Source of the DNA: Platanthera guangdongensis
Taxonomy: Eukaryota > Streptophyta > Magnoliopsida > Asparagales > Orchidaceae
Assembly: GCA_039583875.1 (NCBI GenBank)
Contig: CM077151.1
Location: 25,786,208 to 25,850,207, forward strand
DNA: 64,000 nt
Reading direction: 5' to 3'
The position numbers and the translations under genes were made by a program. Below the pieces are notes generated by a model. The model was given only the letters and a program-made list of their open reading frames with translations. It ran no database searches and was not told the DNA's origin. This document shows positions 10,257 through 21,926 of the stretch, piece after piece. How positions within the stretch are numbered: the first letter of the stretch is position 1; every line of letters begins with the position of its first letter.

Positions 10257-10791
10257 TGTACAACTTCGTATTCGCAGAGTAGGGTCTCCTCGGCAGGCGC
10301 AAGACCAGCTTTGTATTTTTAAACTTTTGGAGTGGTTTGGCAATCTTGGTGGTCAATTTAGGTCTAGCCCTTGGAATATACTAATAGGGGAGAAAAATCT
10401 GTCTCCCCCCTCCTCTCTCTTTTAGGGGGGCGGGTGCGGCATGTTGGCTGGCACCCGCCCCAGCTTGCTAAGTTCGAGGTAGGGGCAGCGAGACGGTCGG
10501 CAGCCTGCTCTTCCCCGAGCGGCCTGCCCGGCGGGCGAGACGGCCGGCGGCCTGGTCTCGCCCCGGCGGCCTGCCCGGCGGGTGAGACCGGTCGGCGGCC
10601 TGGTCTCGCCCGGGCGGACTGCCCGGCGGGCGAGACGGTCGGCGGCCTGGTCTCGCCCGGGCGGCCTGCCCGGCGGGCGAGACGGCCGGCGGCCTGATCT
10701 CGCCCGGGCCTCCTGCCAAGCGGGCGAGACCGGCCGGCGGCCTGGTCTCGCCCGGGCGGCCTGCCCGGCGGGCGAGACCGGTCGGCGGCCT
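10257..10791 (+). repeat. Truncated 5' LTR of element A
   Basis: The first 240 bp align with the LTR starts at 12722 and 39569 (CGTATTCGCAGAG, GGCAGGCGCA, CTTTTGGAG). After the GC-rich array the LTR stops without its TATA and 3' half. Confidence 0.75.
10500..10791 (+). repeat. GC-rich minisatellite, 47/48-bp hairpin unit, about 6 copies
   Basis: Each unit carries GTCTCGCCCG and its inverse CGGGCGAGAC around a short loop, so each can fold on itself. Long open frames seen here in several reading frames are a by-product of the repeat. Confidence 0.85.
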
Positions 10792-11857
10792 GGTTGATCT
10801 CTCGGAGGGTGGGGTAGGTCTCACCTCGAGATAGATTCCGTTGTCAGACTCTCACTAGCTGGCAGGGCAGGTTGATCTCTCCGGGGGTGGGGTAGGTTTC
10901 ACCTCGAGATAGATTCCGATGTCAGGCTCTCACTAGCTGGCATGGCAGGTTGATCTCTCTGAGGGTGGGGTAGGTCTCACCTCGAGATAGATTCTGCTGG
11001 CAAGGCTCTCACTAGCTGGCAGGGCAGGTTGATCTCTCGGAGGGTGGGGTAGCTCTCACCTCGAGATAGATTCCGTTGTCAGGCTCTCACTAGCTGGCAG
11101 GGCAGGTTGATCTCTCGAAGGGGGAGTAGGTCCCACCTCGAGATAGATTCTGTTGTCAGTCTCTCACTAGCTCGCAGGGCAGGTTGATCTCTTGGAGGGG
11201 GAAGTAGGTCTCACCTCGAGATAAATTCTGATACCAGACTCTCACTAGCTGGCAGGGCAGGTTGATCTCTCGAAGGGTGGGGTAGGTCTCACCTCGAGAT
11301 AGATTCCGCTGACAGGCTCTCACTAGCTGGCAGGGCACGTTGATCTCTCGGAGGGGGCGTAGGTCTCACCTCGAGATAGATTTCGTTGTCATGCTCTTGC
11401 TAGCTGGCAGGGCAGGTTGATCTCTCGGAGGGGGGAGTAGGTCTCACCTCAAGATAGATTCCGATGTCAGGCTCTCATTACCTGGCAGGGCAGGTTGATC
11501 TCTCGGAGGGTGGGGTAGGTCTCACCTCGAGATAGATTCCCCTATCAGGCTCTCACTAGCTGGCAGGGCAGGTTGATCTCTCGGAGGGTGGGGTAGGTCT
11601 CACCTCGAGATAGATTCCGCTGTCAGGCTCTCACTAGCTGGCAGGGCAGGTTGATCTCTCGGAGGGTGGGGTAGGTCTCACCTCGAGATAGATTCCGCTG
11701 TCAGACTCCCACTAGCTGGCAGAGAAGGTTGATCTCTCGGAGGGGGGAGTAGGTCTCACCTCGAGATAGATTCTGCTGTCAGGCTCTCACTAGTTGGCAG
11801 GACAGGTTGATCTCTCGGAGGGTGGGGTAGGTCTCACCTCGAGACGGTCCCGCTGTC
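10792..11857 (+). repeat. Tandem repeat, 78-bp unit, about 13-14 copies
   Basis: The unit begins ggttgatctctcggagggtg and includes tcacctcgagatagattc and ctctcactagctggcagggc. Copies differ at a few positions. It is homologous, in inverse orientation, to the array at 16392-17548. Confidence 0.9.
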
Positions 11858-12165
11858 CAGGCTCTCACTAGCCGGGCAGGACTAGTGGTACCTCTCATGG
11901 ATGCCAAGTCTTTTTTGCTCTGAGATGGTCCCGCTGTCCAGGCTCTCACTAGCTGGGCAGGGCCAGAGGTACCTCTCATGGATGCCCAGTTCTCTTTTCT
12001 CCGAGACAGTCCCGATGTCCAGGCTCTCACTAACTGGGCAGGGCTGGTGGTACCTCTCGTGGATGCCTAGTTTTCTTTGCTCCGAGACGGTCCCGCTGTC
12101 CAGGCTCTCACTAGCTGGGCAGGACCGGTGGTACCTCTCGTAGATGCCAAGTGTTTTTTACCCCG
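11858..12165 (+). repeat. Tandem repeat, about 80-bp unit, 4 copies
   Basis: A variant class with ggtcccgctgtccaggctct and gtggtacctctc. It shares ctctcactagctggg with the 78-bp class, so the two are related. Confidence 0.85.
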
Positions 12166-12645
12166 AGATCATCTCGTCGCTCAGGCTCCCATTAGCTGGC
12201 ATGAGAGGTTGACCCCTTAGGGGAGGCCAAGTGCTTTTTACCCCGAGGCCGTCTCGTTACCCAGGCTCCCATTAGCTGGCATGACAGGTTGAACCCTCGG
12301 GGGAGGCCAAGTGTTTTTTACACCGAAGGTCGTCTCGTCACCCAGGCTCCCATTAGCTGGCATGACAGGTTGAACCCTCGGGGGAGGCCAAGTGTTTTTT
12401 ACCCCGAGGCCGTCTCGTCACCCAGGCTCCCATTAGCTGGCATGATAGGTTGACACCTCGGGGGAGGCCAAGTGTTTTTTACCCCGAGACCATCTCGTCA
12501 CCCAGGCTCTCATTAGCTGGCATGACAGGTTGACCCATCGGGGGAGTCCAAGTGTTTTTTACACCGAGGCCGTCTCGTCACCCATGCTCCCATTAGCTAG
12601 CATGACAGGTTGACCCCCCGGGGAGGCCAAGTATTTTCGGCTCTA
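12166..12645 (+). repeat. Tandem repeat, about 80-bp unit, 6 copies
   Basis: The unit contains cccaggctcccattagctgg and ggaggccaagtgtttttta. It corresponds in inverse orientation to 15945-16392 in element E. Confidence 0.85.
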
Positions 12646-12954
12646 AGAAGGCCACTCAGCGAATACGTTGGGTTGGATGTTTCTTTCCGAGCGTGGAACT
12701 CGCTCGAAAAGAGCGGGGTTCGTATACAACCTCGTATTCACAGAGTAGGGTCCCCTCGGCAGGCGCAAAAACAGCTTTGTATTTTTAAGCTTTTGGAGTG
12801 GTTTGACACTCTTGGTAGCCAATTTAGGCCTATCCCTTGGAATATACTAATACGGGAATGAAAAATCTGCCTCCCCCTCCCCTCTCTTTTAGGGGAGCGG
12901 GTGCGGCAAGTTAGTCGGCACCCGCCTCAGCTTGCTAAGTTCGAGGTAGGGGCA

Positions 12955-13255
12955 GCAAGACGACCGGCGGCCTGATCTCGCCCGGGCGGCCTGCCCGGCA
13001 GGCGAGACCGGTCGGCGGCCTGGTCTCGCCCGGGCGGCCTGCCCGGCGGGCGAGACGGCCGGCGGCCTGGTCTCGCCCGGGCGGCCTGCCCGGCGGGCGA
13101 GACGGTCGGCGGCCTGGCCGCCCGGGCGGCCTGCCCGTCTCGCCCGGGCGGCCTGCCCGGCGGGCGAGACGGCCGGCGGCCTGGTCTCGCCCGGGCGGCC
13201 TGCCCGGCGGGCGAGACCGGTCGGCGGCCTGGCCTCGGTCGGGCGGCCTGCCTGG
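12955..13255 (+). repeat. GC-rich hairpin minisatellite in the 3' LTR of A
   Basis: Same 47/48-bp unit as 10500-10791, about 6 copies, with one truncated unit near 13110-13140. Confidence 0.85.
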
Positions 13256-13452
13256 TCTCGCCCCCAGCTTTTGGTTCCCTCGCGGGGTTTACCGTTCGCC
13301 TCGGGTGTCGATGGGGTAGGGGCGTGCTTTTACCATGATACCCCCAAGGGTGGAATTACCTCTTTGCCCCCCAATGTGGATGTTTTCTATTGGCCCAAGG
13401 CCTATTTGTCGTGGGGGTATTTCTGACATTTTGGTTCATGGGATTGGGAAAA

Positions 13453-13462
13453 CTATAAATAG
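13453..13462 (+). promoter_or_regulatory. TATA box in LTR of element A
   Basis: CTATAAATAG, conserved at the same relative position in the solo LTR at 40838-40847 and, inverted, near 15281-15290 and 30431-30440. Confidence 0.6.
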
Positions 13463-13731
13463 ACCCTTGAGGGTGCCTTAGAGAGTGGGACATCTTGACC
13501 ACAAAAATCTCTTTGCTTTCTTCCTCCAAGGCACCTAGCTCAGCATTGGCTAGGGAGGGGGAGACTTCAAAGGTCTTCCGGGTGTAAGATGGGACCTCCG
13601 CGCTAGAGTCGAGGGTCTGTTCCTAGCTTCTCGATCTTTTGGCCTGTGACGTTCTCCTGAGTGTAGTAAGTGTGAGGTCACCCCTCTTTTGGGACCCCGA
13701 ACTCCACAGAGGTCAATTTTTGGATTCAACA

Positions 13732-15106
13732 TGATGGAGTTAGAGTAGGTATAAAAACTGAGGAGAAGTAAGAAAAACACTCTTAGATCACAACTGAGAA
13801 ATAGTTTTATTTAGCTTCCTCGAGCAAGTAGTTTTTATTACAGTAAGTTTACAAAAGAGACATGAGCCTATATATAAGCCCAGCAAGCAGTGGCCTGCAA
13901 GTTCAGATAACCTTAGTTTTTTGTTTTACATATCATTGGATATCTTCTACATAACTGCAGATAAGCAGTGTTTATTGTTTTAATACTTCTTTTTTTGTCT
14001 TATCAGGCTCAGACAGAGATCTTTTTATTTCCCAAGCAGCAGAGTGTCTTCTTAGGTCATCTCAGCAAAAACATCCCCCTCTTAAGCCGTTAATCTTCTG
14101 ATTCTCATTTGCCTCCGCAGATCAGCGAAATGCTCTCGAGGTAGGGGTTTAGTTAAAATATCTGCAACTTGATGTTCCATGGTGCAGTGCGATACGGTAA
14201 TGAGGCCCTTTTCAATTAGATCACGAACAAAGTGTATCCGCAAATCAATATGTTTACTCTTCTTTTGCGTTATGGGATTGGTTGCTAGAAATATCGCTGA
14301 GGTATTATCACATAAGATATTTGTAGGTTTACCTTCATAAGTGTTACAAATATCATTTTCAATATATGTGAGCCAAAGGCATTCATTGGCAGGTGTGATG
14401 AGTGTCATATATTGTGCTTCAGATGTCGACAATGTCACAGTTGCCTTCTTGCAGATGCCCCAGGCAATAAATTTAGATCCTAACAAAAATAAGCACCTTG
14501 TTGTGCTTTTTCTGTTTAAAGTGTCTAAACCCCAATCAGAATCTACATAACCATGTAATTTCGAAATTTCGTCAAGCTTATAGATGAGTCCAAAATTGCT
14601 TGTTCTTTTTAGATATCGTAAGATATGGTGAAGTGAAAGAAGATGACATTTGGTAGGCTTTTCGTGAAACGGGCAACTAAGTTTACAACATGTGCTAGAT
14701 CTGGCCGAGTATTAGTCAGATACATAAGGGAAGCAACAAGTGACCAGTATTCAGGAGCATTTACAGGTTCATCTTGGTTATCTATGCGCAAAACTTCATT
14801 TGTTTCCATTGGCGTCAATGTAGCATTACTTTGATCGAATTGAGCTTTCTTCAGTAATTCTATAGCAAATTTGTGTTGAGCTAAGAAGATACATGTATGT
14901 GACTGAGAAACTTCAATACAAAGAAAGTACTTCATGAGCCCTAAATCTGTCATTTCATACATTGTTTGCATTGTACGTCAAAATTCATGTAGCATAGAAG
15001 GGGAGTTTCCAGTAACTAGCATATCATCCACATATAGCCCGATAATCAACATTTTAGTTCCTATGTGTTTCAGATAAAGAGATGGTTCGAGTACACAACA
15101 GGAAAC
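13732..15106 (-). mobile_element. Ty1/copia fragment, 3' part
   Basis: The minus-strand reading gives reverse transcriptase (LYVDDMLVTG at about 15010-15040) through RNase H, then a purine tract (GGCTTAAGAGGGGGA, 14074-14088) and an LTR whose inner end is at 14073 (TGTTTTTGCTGAG on the minus strand). The outer LTR end is uncertain. It could be TGATGG at 13732, exactly where element A has inserted, or it could lie left of A. The 5' half of the element is missing and the break at about 15100 abuts the truncated LTR of element E. Confidence 0.8.
14082..15060 (-). pseudogene. Copia reverse transcriptase C-part and RNase H
   Basis: Motifs on the minus strand: the catalytic YVDD box as LYVDDMLVTG, then YFLCIEVSQSHTCIFLAQ, YWSLVASLMYLTNTRPDLAH and, after a frame break near 14610, SKFIAWGICKKATVTLSTSE (RNase H), ECLWLTYIENDI, NILCDNTSAI, KSKHIDLRIHFVRD and QVADILTKPL. 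This order is characteristic of the copia pol C-terminus. Frame breaks near 14970 (a stop between the YVDD region and MQTMYEM) and at 14490-14610 show decay. It would have copied element RNA into DNA. Confidence 0.85.
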
Positions 15107-15823
15107 AGACCAAATGCTCAGGAAATTAGGAACAGACTCTCAGCTCTAGCGTGGAGGTCCCACCTCACATCCGGAAGACCTTGGAGATCTCCCCCTCCCT
15201 AGCCAATGCTGAGCTAGGTGCCTTGGAGGATGAAGTGAGAGTGAAAAAGTGCCTCTCTCCAAGGCACCCCTAAGGGCCTTTTTATAGTTTTCTGGGAATG
15301 ACCTGCTAATAACCAACCTCCACTGCTTTGAAAATTACCGAAATGCCCTCGGATTGGCCTACCAACAGCCAAATCCCGATGTTCTAACCGGCTAATTGCA
15401 GTCCATCAGGGGTAGTCCCTCAAGCCGGGCGAGCTGCGGTCTGCTTGGCGAGCTGCGGCCTACTTGGCGAGACGGCGACCTGCTTGGCGAGACAGTGGTC
15501 TGACGTTGCTTGGCGAGACGGCGGTCTGGAGAGACACGGACTGGTGAGCTAGCGGCCTGCTTGGCGAGACGGCCGTCTGGCTTTGCTTGCGGACTACATG
15601 ACGAGACGGCGGTCTGGCGAGACGGCGGCCTGTTTGGCGAGACGGCAGCCTGGGCGACTCCTTAAAGGTGCCGGGGGGAGAAATATTTCCTCAACTACTA
15701 GTATTTACGCAAGTCCACCCAAAATTGGTCTCCAGGAGTGCAAAACTCCCAAAAAGCTTTAAAACGTGCACCAAGTCTTGCGTCTTGTTTGGGGCCCTCT
15801 CTTCGCGAATACGGGGTTATACA
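15107..15823 (-). repeat. 3' LTR of element E, truncated
   Basis: Starts on the minus strand with TGTATAACCCCGTATTCGCG at 15823, after the purine-rich AAAAGAGCGAGGAT. It carries a short-unit GC array (15425-15655, recurring ttggcgagacggcggtctgg) and a TATA on the minus strand. The last part seen in the 5' LTR (30173-30260) is missing. Confidence 0.75.
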
Positions 15824-15944
15824 CAATCCTCGCTCTTTTCGAGCGGGTTCCATGCTCGGAAAGAAAACATCCAACCCAACGTATTTGCTGCGTAGCCTTC
15901 TTGGAGCCGAAAACTCTTAGCCTTCCTGGGGGTCAATCTTGTCC

Positions 15945-17548
15945 AGCCAGCTAATGGGAGCCTGGGTGACGAGACGGCCTCGGGGTAGAAAACACTTGAC
16001 CTCCCCCGAGGGGTCAACCTGTCAAGCCAGCTAATGGGAGCATGGATGACGCGACGGCCTCGGGGTAAAAAACACTTGGCCTCCTCAATGGGTCAACATG
16101 TCAAGCCAGCTAATGGGAGCCTGGATGACGAGATGACCTCAGGATAGAAAACACTTGGCCTCCCCGAGGGGTCAACCTGTCAAGTAGGCTAATGGGAGCC
16201 TGGATGACGAGACGGCCTCGGTGTGAAAAACACTTGGCCTCCCCGAGGGGTCAACCTGTCAAGCCAGCTAATGGGAGCCTGGATGACGAGACGGCCTCGG
16301 GGTAAAAAATACTTGACCTCCCCGAGGGGTCGACCTGTCAAGCCAGCTAATGGGAGCCTGGATGACGAGATGGCCTCGGGGTAAGGTCTACTCACCCCTC
16401 TGAGAGATCAACCTACCCTGCCAGTTAGTGGGAGCCTGACAGCGGAATCATCTTTAGGTGAGGCGTACTCACCCCTCCGAGAGATCAACCTGTCTTGCCA
16501 GCTAGTGGGAGCCTGACAGCAGAATCATCTTGAGGTGAGGCCTACTCACCCCTCCGAGAGATCAACCTGCCCTGCAAGCTAGTGGGAGCCTGGCAGCGGA
16601 ATCATCTCGAGGTGAGGCCTACTCCCCCTCCGAGAGATCAATCTGTCGTGCCAGCTAGTGGGAGCCTGGCAGCGGAATCATCTCGAGGTGAGCCCTACTC
16701 CCCCCCCCCCCTCCGACAGATCAACCTGCCCTGCCAGCTAGTGGGAGAATGACAGTGGAATCATCTTAATGGGAAACCTACTCCCCCTCCGAGAGATCAA
16801 CCTGTCCTGCGAGCTAGTGGGAGCCTGACAGTGGAATCAACTTGAGGTGAGGCCTACTCCCCCCTCCGAGAGATCAACCTGCCCTACCAGCTAGTGGGAG
16901 CCTGACAGTGGAATCATCTCGAGATGAGACCTACTCCCCCCTCCAAGAGATTAACCTGCCCTGTCCAGCTAGTGGGAGCCTGGCAGCGGAATCATCTCGA
17001 GGTGAGGCTCCACTCCCCCCTCCGAGAGATCAACCTGCCCTGCCAGCAAGTGGGAGCCTGACAGCGGAATCATCTCGAGGTGAGGCACACTACCCCCTCC
17101 GAGAGATCAACCTGCTCTGCCAGCTAGTGGGAGTCTAGCAGCGCAATCATCTCGAGATGAGGCCTACTCCCCCCTCCGAGAGATCAACCTTCCCTGCCAG
17201 CTAGTGGGAGCCTGACAGCGGAATCATCTCGAGGTGAGGCCTACTCACCCCTCCGAGAGATCAACCTGCCCTACCAGCTAGTGGGAGCCTCGCAGCGGAA
17301 TCATCTCGAGGTGAGGCCTACTCCCCCCTCCGAGAGATCAACCTACCCTGTCAGCTAGTGGGAGCCTGACAGCGGAATCATCTCGAGGTGATGCCTACTC
17401 CCCCCTCTGAGAGATCAACTGCCCTATTAGCTAGTGGGAGCCTGGCAGCGGAATCATCTCGAGGTGAGGCCTACTCCCCCTCCGAGAGATCAACCTGCCC
17501 TGCCAGCTAGTGAGAGCCTAGCAGCGGAATCATCTCGAGGTGAGGCCT
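15945..17548 (-). repeat. Tandem arrays of element E: about 6 x 79 bp then about 15 x 77 bp
   Basis: Unit 1 (15945-16392) has agctaatgggagcctgg and gacggcctcgg. Unit 2 (16392-17548) has agctagtgggagcctgacag and tccgagagatcaacctgcc. Both are inverted homologues of the arrays in element A, in the same order relative to the 3' LTR. Confidence 0.9.
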
Positions 17549-17580
17549 TTCATGGATCACAAATATTTTCTGGCGGTCCC

Positions 17581-19322
17581 TGATGACTAGTTTTAGTCAT
17601 CAGTTTTTGGGTTAGTTTAGCATAAATATTTTAGGATTAATTATATTTTCATGTATTTTATGTTTGTTATGTTTTAATTTTTATTTTCTTTGATGTTATG
17701 TTTTAATTCCTTATATTATGCATCCTGTTATGTTTTGTATGCCTCCTATTATGGTTTAATTATAAAATGTTCTATTATGTTGTTTGTCTTATTTTATATA
17801 TTTGTTTTGTTATATAACATAACTAATATTATGTTCTATTATTATTTTTTTGTAGGTTGGAGCCCACGTACCATGCAGCCCTCTCATGTGGTCGGCCTTC
17901 ATTGGTGAGCCCAAGCCTCCTCCAAGTGCAGCCGGCCAACCCACCATGCAAACCACTTATTTGTTGCAGCCCGACCCCCTCCTCTATGATGAACCCGAGC
18001 CCATGCAGCTCCAAGTGCAGCAGCCCACTTCAAGTCGCCACCTTTGCATGGCCTCCATTTAATACATGGTCGGCTCCCTCTCTCCCTTTCATTTATTTCA
18101 TTCATGCACTCCTTCCATCATGCATGGCTGGCCACTCACCCCCTCTCTCTTATTTATTTCTCATTCACCCCTCTTTCCCCTTCTCTCATTCTCATTTAAA
18201 CTCATCCATCCCCTCCTATTATATTTATTTTGTTCTTTTTTATTTTTCAAAATAAAAATGCATGCATGTAACCTCTTCTCTCTCCCCCATCTAATGTCAT
18301 TCATGCACCTCTCCATTCATGCATGGCCGGCCCACCCTTTCCCCCTTCATATCCACTTCCCTCTAGAACCTTCCCCCTCATTTATAAAGGAGTTCTTGCC
18401 TCAAGCTTTGGAGAGTTGGATTTTGGGAAAGCAAGTGAGAGTGCTAGTTCAAGAGAGAGTTCTTTTCTTACTTGTTGTTGTTAAGTTTTTTTTAGTGTAA
18501 CCATTTTCTTGTTAGTGTAATCTTTTCTTTGGTAGCATAATTTTGTCTCTTTTATTATTTTGTACTCCTATTTCTATCATAAATGAAAATGAATTCTCTT
18601 TCTCTTATTTTTGTGATTTCTTTCTCAATTATGCGTAGCTAATTTTCCTTTAGCATTCGATCATGAGAATCCATGAAATAAGATGAGATTTCCTTTTACT
18701 TCTTAGTTTTATTTTTGTCAAAATCATTCTCGATCCTTCTTTGATTTTTCTCGTGTCGACTCCGTATTTTCGGTATACGGTAGTAGGCAATTTGATCTCA
18801 TTTCATAGTAGTCGAGAGACTCGTTGATTTGAAAGATCACTCAAAGAAGGAAGGAGTTACACGCAATCCTAGAGATAGGACGACGTAAATCCTCCGGATT
18901 GGAGTCAAATCCAATAGTGCGGATCACTTCGATAATGCAACTTTAGGCCTTTTTGATTTGCAAAGAGATTTCGGTCAAAACATCTATAAGTTAGGAGATT
19001 TAATGCTCTAGCGAGATTATTTCTTATTTTCGGATCCGTCACGGTCGAGTTTGATTTGCAATTATAAAACTATATTTTTATCATTCTTATCTTTTTTTCA
19101 TGGTGAATCATTGATCGAATGTTATCTTTTTATCTGAAGTTTTCATTTTAATATTATCTTTAGTTTAATTTTAAATTCTCAAACAACCAACAATCATACA
19201 GTAGGATAATAGTAGAAGCGTGAGTAATAGTACTTGACAACCCTGAGGTTTAATACGACCTTGGAACTACAATTTGATAGGTAGACTTGCCTTTTCAGGT
19301 TGATAGTGAATTCAATTCACCA
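17581..19322 (+). repeat. 5' LTR of Athila element
   Basis: 1742 bp, TG...CA. A TATA box (TTTATAAAGG) is at about 18381-18390. Open frames in the CT-rich middle (17857-18500) are chance frames and recur in the other LTR. Confidence 0.92.
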
Positions 19323-19345
19323 AGTTTTTGGCGTCGTTGCCGGAG
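19323..19345 (+). other. Primer-binding site, tRNA-Asp type
   Basis: TTGGCGTCGTTGCCGG lies directly after the 5' LTR. This closely resembles the tRNA-Asp complementary site usual in Athila elements. Confidence 0.8.
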
Positions 19346-19633
19346 ATGCTTTTTCGTCAATATTAGGAAAACACTTTCGCTATTACTTCTGCAAAAAATC
19401 AAAAAAATTTTACCTTTCTCTGTTTTCTTCTTCAAGTTTCTATTTCCGTTCTTCTCTTTTTCTTTCCTCCATTCTCTTTCGTTTTTTAGTGCATGACCCA
19501 CACGAATCTGTCGCTACTTGTTGACTTGGACTCATAAATCGAATGCTCATTTCGGAGAAACTTGCGATTCGGGGGTTCCACTTCTCAAACAGCGGTTGAG
19601 GATTCCTACGGTGATTGTAATTTCAATTCTGAA

Positions 19634-21004
19634 ATGGGAGAACCCAACCCAGAAATGGCACAGCAAAGGACGATGTCCGATTATGCTCGACCCAACCTGG
19701 AGGGTACAGAAACAAATATTATTCGACCTGCAATTGCGAACAATAACTTTGAACTTAAGCCTAGCATCATACAAATTATGCAGCAATATGTACAGTTCGA
19801 CGTATTACAAGATGAAGATATGAACTTGCATATTGCTAGTTTTCTCGAGATCTGTGACACCTTCAAAATCAATGGTGTCACAGACGATGCTATTAGGCTA
19901 ATACTCTTCTCATTCTCCTTAAGGACAAAATCCAAACAGTGGTTGAGTTCTATTCCAAGAGGATCAATCACCACTGGGAATATTTTAATAGATAAATTTA
20001 TCGCTAGATATTCCCCCCCCCCCCGCTAAAACTATGAAACTTCGTAATGATATTACTTCTTTTTCTCAAATTGCTTCTGAGACCCTCTATGACACTTAGA
20101 AGAGGTTCAAGGAACTTTTGAGACGTTGCCTCATCATGCTCTGCTTGTATGGTTACAGGTCCAGACATTCTACAATGGGCTAAATCAAGAAACCAAGCAG
20201 ATGATAGATGTCGCTTCAGGTGGGTCTTTGGACCGTAAAACTCCGGAAGCCGCTCTTGAGCTTATCGAGGATATGATGATGAACACCTATCAGTGGAACT
20301 CGTCTAGGACTCGCCCAAATAAACCTGCAGGTATCTACAAAGTGGATTCTGTGTCCCAACTAGCGCTTCAAGTGGAGATGCCGAACAAGAAAATCTCGGA
20401 GATGACTGCTACCTCCGCCCCTCAGGTATATGAAAATGCAAATGTCGCTGCCAAGCAGGTGGATTATCTGGGGAACATACCCATGCCTACTCAAAATAAT
20501 TTTTCTAATATTTCTACTTTTTCTGCTCCTCCTGGTTTTAATAATGCTTCTAATTCGTATCACCCTAGATGGCGTAACCATCCAAATTTTTCGTGGAGTA
20601 ACCCTGCAAATGTCACACGTCCACCACACGATTTCACTCCACCACCACCACCACAAAATCAAAACCAAAATTTTCAAAAACCTCCATCTTTGGAGGAAAT
20701 GTTTTCTAGATATATAAGCGCAAACGAGGCGACCATTATGAATCTAACAGGGTCAATGAAAAATTTAGAAAACACGGTCGGACAACTCGCTAAGGTTATC
20801 TCCGACAGGCCACCTGTGACTCTTCCCTCAAATACTGAACCCAACCCAAGGGAGTACGCAAAGGCGATTTCCCTTCGGAGCGGTAAAGTAATCCACGAGC
20901 CCACCACTAGGGAAGAGCCAGAGGTGATTACCTCTCCTGCTGCTGAACAAACCATCGTTACGGATGTAAATTTTGATGAACAAAAAGAAAAAATCTGTTT
21001 TTGA
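19634..21004 (+). pseudogene. Athila gag
   Basis: A likely ATG at 19634 starts MGEPNPEMAQQ. The first segment runs to 20029 with the gag core (FLEICDTFKINGVTDDAIRL, FSLRTKSKQWLSSIPRGSI). A frame loss follows in a run of C near 20010-20025. A TAG at 20097-20099 replaces an expected tryptophan, and another indel lies near 20126. The second segment (20126-21004, 292 codons) has VQTFYNGLNQETKQMIDVAS and ALELIEDMMMNTYQW, and then the proline- and asparagine-rich tail of Athila gag with EYAKAISLRSGKVIHEP near the end. Gag would form the virus-like particle. No zinc knuckle is evident, as often in Athila. Confidence 0.85.
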
Positions 21005-21262
21005 AAAATAAAATGATAGTTTTCAAAATGATGCTCCGGTGATTATAAAAGAACTTCCGCCACCTCCCTACCCCGCTAAGCTTAGGAAAGACAAGTTAGA
21101 TGATCAATACCAACGCTTTCTCGAGATGTTCAAACAAATCCACATCAATTTACCATTTCACGAAGCTATTAGCCAAATGCCTATGTACGCTAAATATCTT
21201 AAAGATTTGTTGACTAACAAAAAGAAACTAGAAAATTTATCTCATGTAACGTTGAACGAAGA

Positions 21263-21712
21263 GTGCTGGCGGTCATTAAAAATTCTAATCTTCCTAAAAA
21301 GATAAACGATCCCAGTAGCTTTTCTATTCCTTGCGTTTTTGGTGATCTTTTCGTAAAGCATGCTTTAGCAGATCTCGGTGCGAGCATCAACTTGATGTTG
21401 TTTTCCTTATTTAAGAAGCTAGGATTGGGCACTCTCAGCCCTACGCGTATGAGTATCCAGTTAGCCGATCGATCAATTAAGTATCCGTTAGGTATTGTAG
21501 AGGACGTGCTAGTGAAGGTCGACAAATTCATCTTCCCGGTGGATTTTGTTATCCTTGATATTGAGGAGGACGTCGAGGTCCCTCTTATCCTTGGTCATCC
21601 CTTCCTAGCCTCCTCTCGAGCAGTCATTGATGTGAGTAACGGGAAGCTCTTCCTTCGTGTAGGAGATGACGAGGTCACTTTTTCGATAAATCAATATATG
21701 AAAAATTCTTAA
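21263..21712 (+). pseudogene. Athila aspartic protease region
   Basis: 149 codons, with the active-site motif ADLGASINLM (D-x-GAS), then IQLADRSIKYPLGIVEDVLV and the flap/second-domain motif VPLILGHPFLASSRAVIDV. The segment upstream (21039-21305) reads as the gag-protease linker (LPPPPYPAKLRKDK, FHEAISQMPMYAKYLKDLLT) in a different frame, so there is a frameshift near 21265. Protease would mature the polyprotein. Confidence 0.85.
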
Positions 21713-21926
21713 AAAAATGATGATTCTTTTTTTTTCTTGATGTGTTAAATGAAGACTCCTCTCTTTCTCCTTCCAACGTTTTTTCAAATGATTTTTCCTC
21801 TTCATTTTCTGAAATCTCTACAAATATTTTTGAAGATACGGTTATGTTCGTGCAATCCAATTTTGAAAATGCACCTGTTTTTAGACAAAAAATTTATGAA
21901 AATCTTATTTTTGAAAAAAAAAAAAT

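Larger units (their letters stand above)
10257..13731 (+). mobile_element. Tat-like non-autonomous LTR element A, minisatellite-rich
   Basis: Starts TGTACAACTTCG and ends GGATTCAACA, with a perfect 5-bp target duplication TGATG at 10252-10256 and 13732-13736. It is 3475 bp long with no coding sequence. The layout is an LTR start, an array of 47/48-bp hairpin units, three classes of 78-81-bp tandem repeats, a purine-rich tract, and then a complete LTR (12722-13731). The 5' LTR lacks its own 3' half: its GC array runs directly into the internal arrays. Homologous arrays in opposite orientation occur in element E (15107-31084), which still has gag, so A is a deletion derivative of the same family. 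Confidence 0.8.
12722..13731 (+). repeat. 3' LTR of element A
   Basis: About 1010 bp. The purine-rich CGAAAAGAGCGGGGTT precedes it. It includes its own 47-bp hairpin array (about 12955-13255), a TATA box, and the 3' end shared with the solo LTR at 39569-41134. Confidence 0.8.

Noticed and set aside
10792..17548. CRISPR-like array
   Set aside because: Repeats are 77-81 bp head-to-tail units without distinct spacers, in a plant retrotransposon context.
17857..18500. Serine/proline-rich open frames
   Set aside because: They lie in the CT-rich part of an Athila LTR and recur at the matching place of the other LTR (27140-27529).
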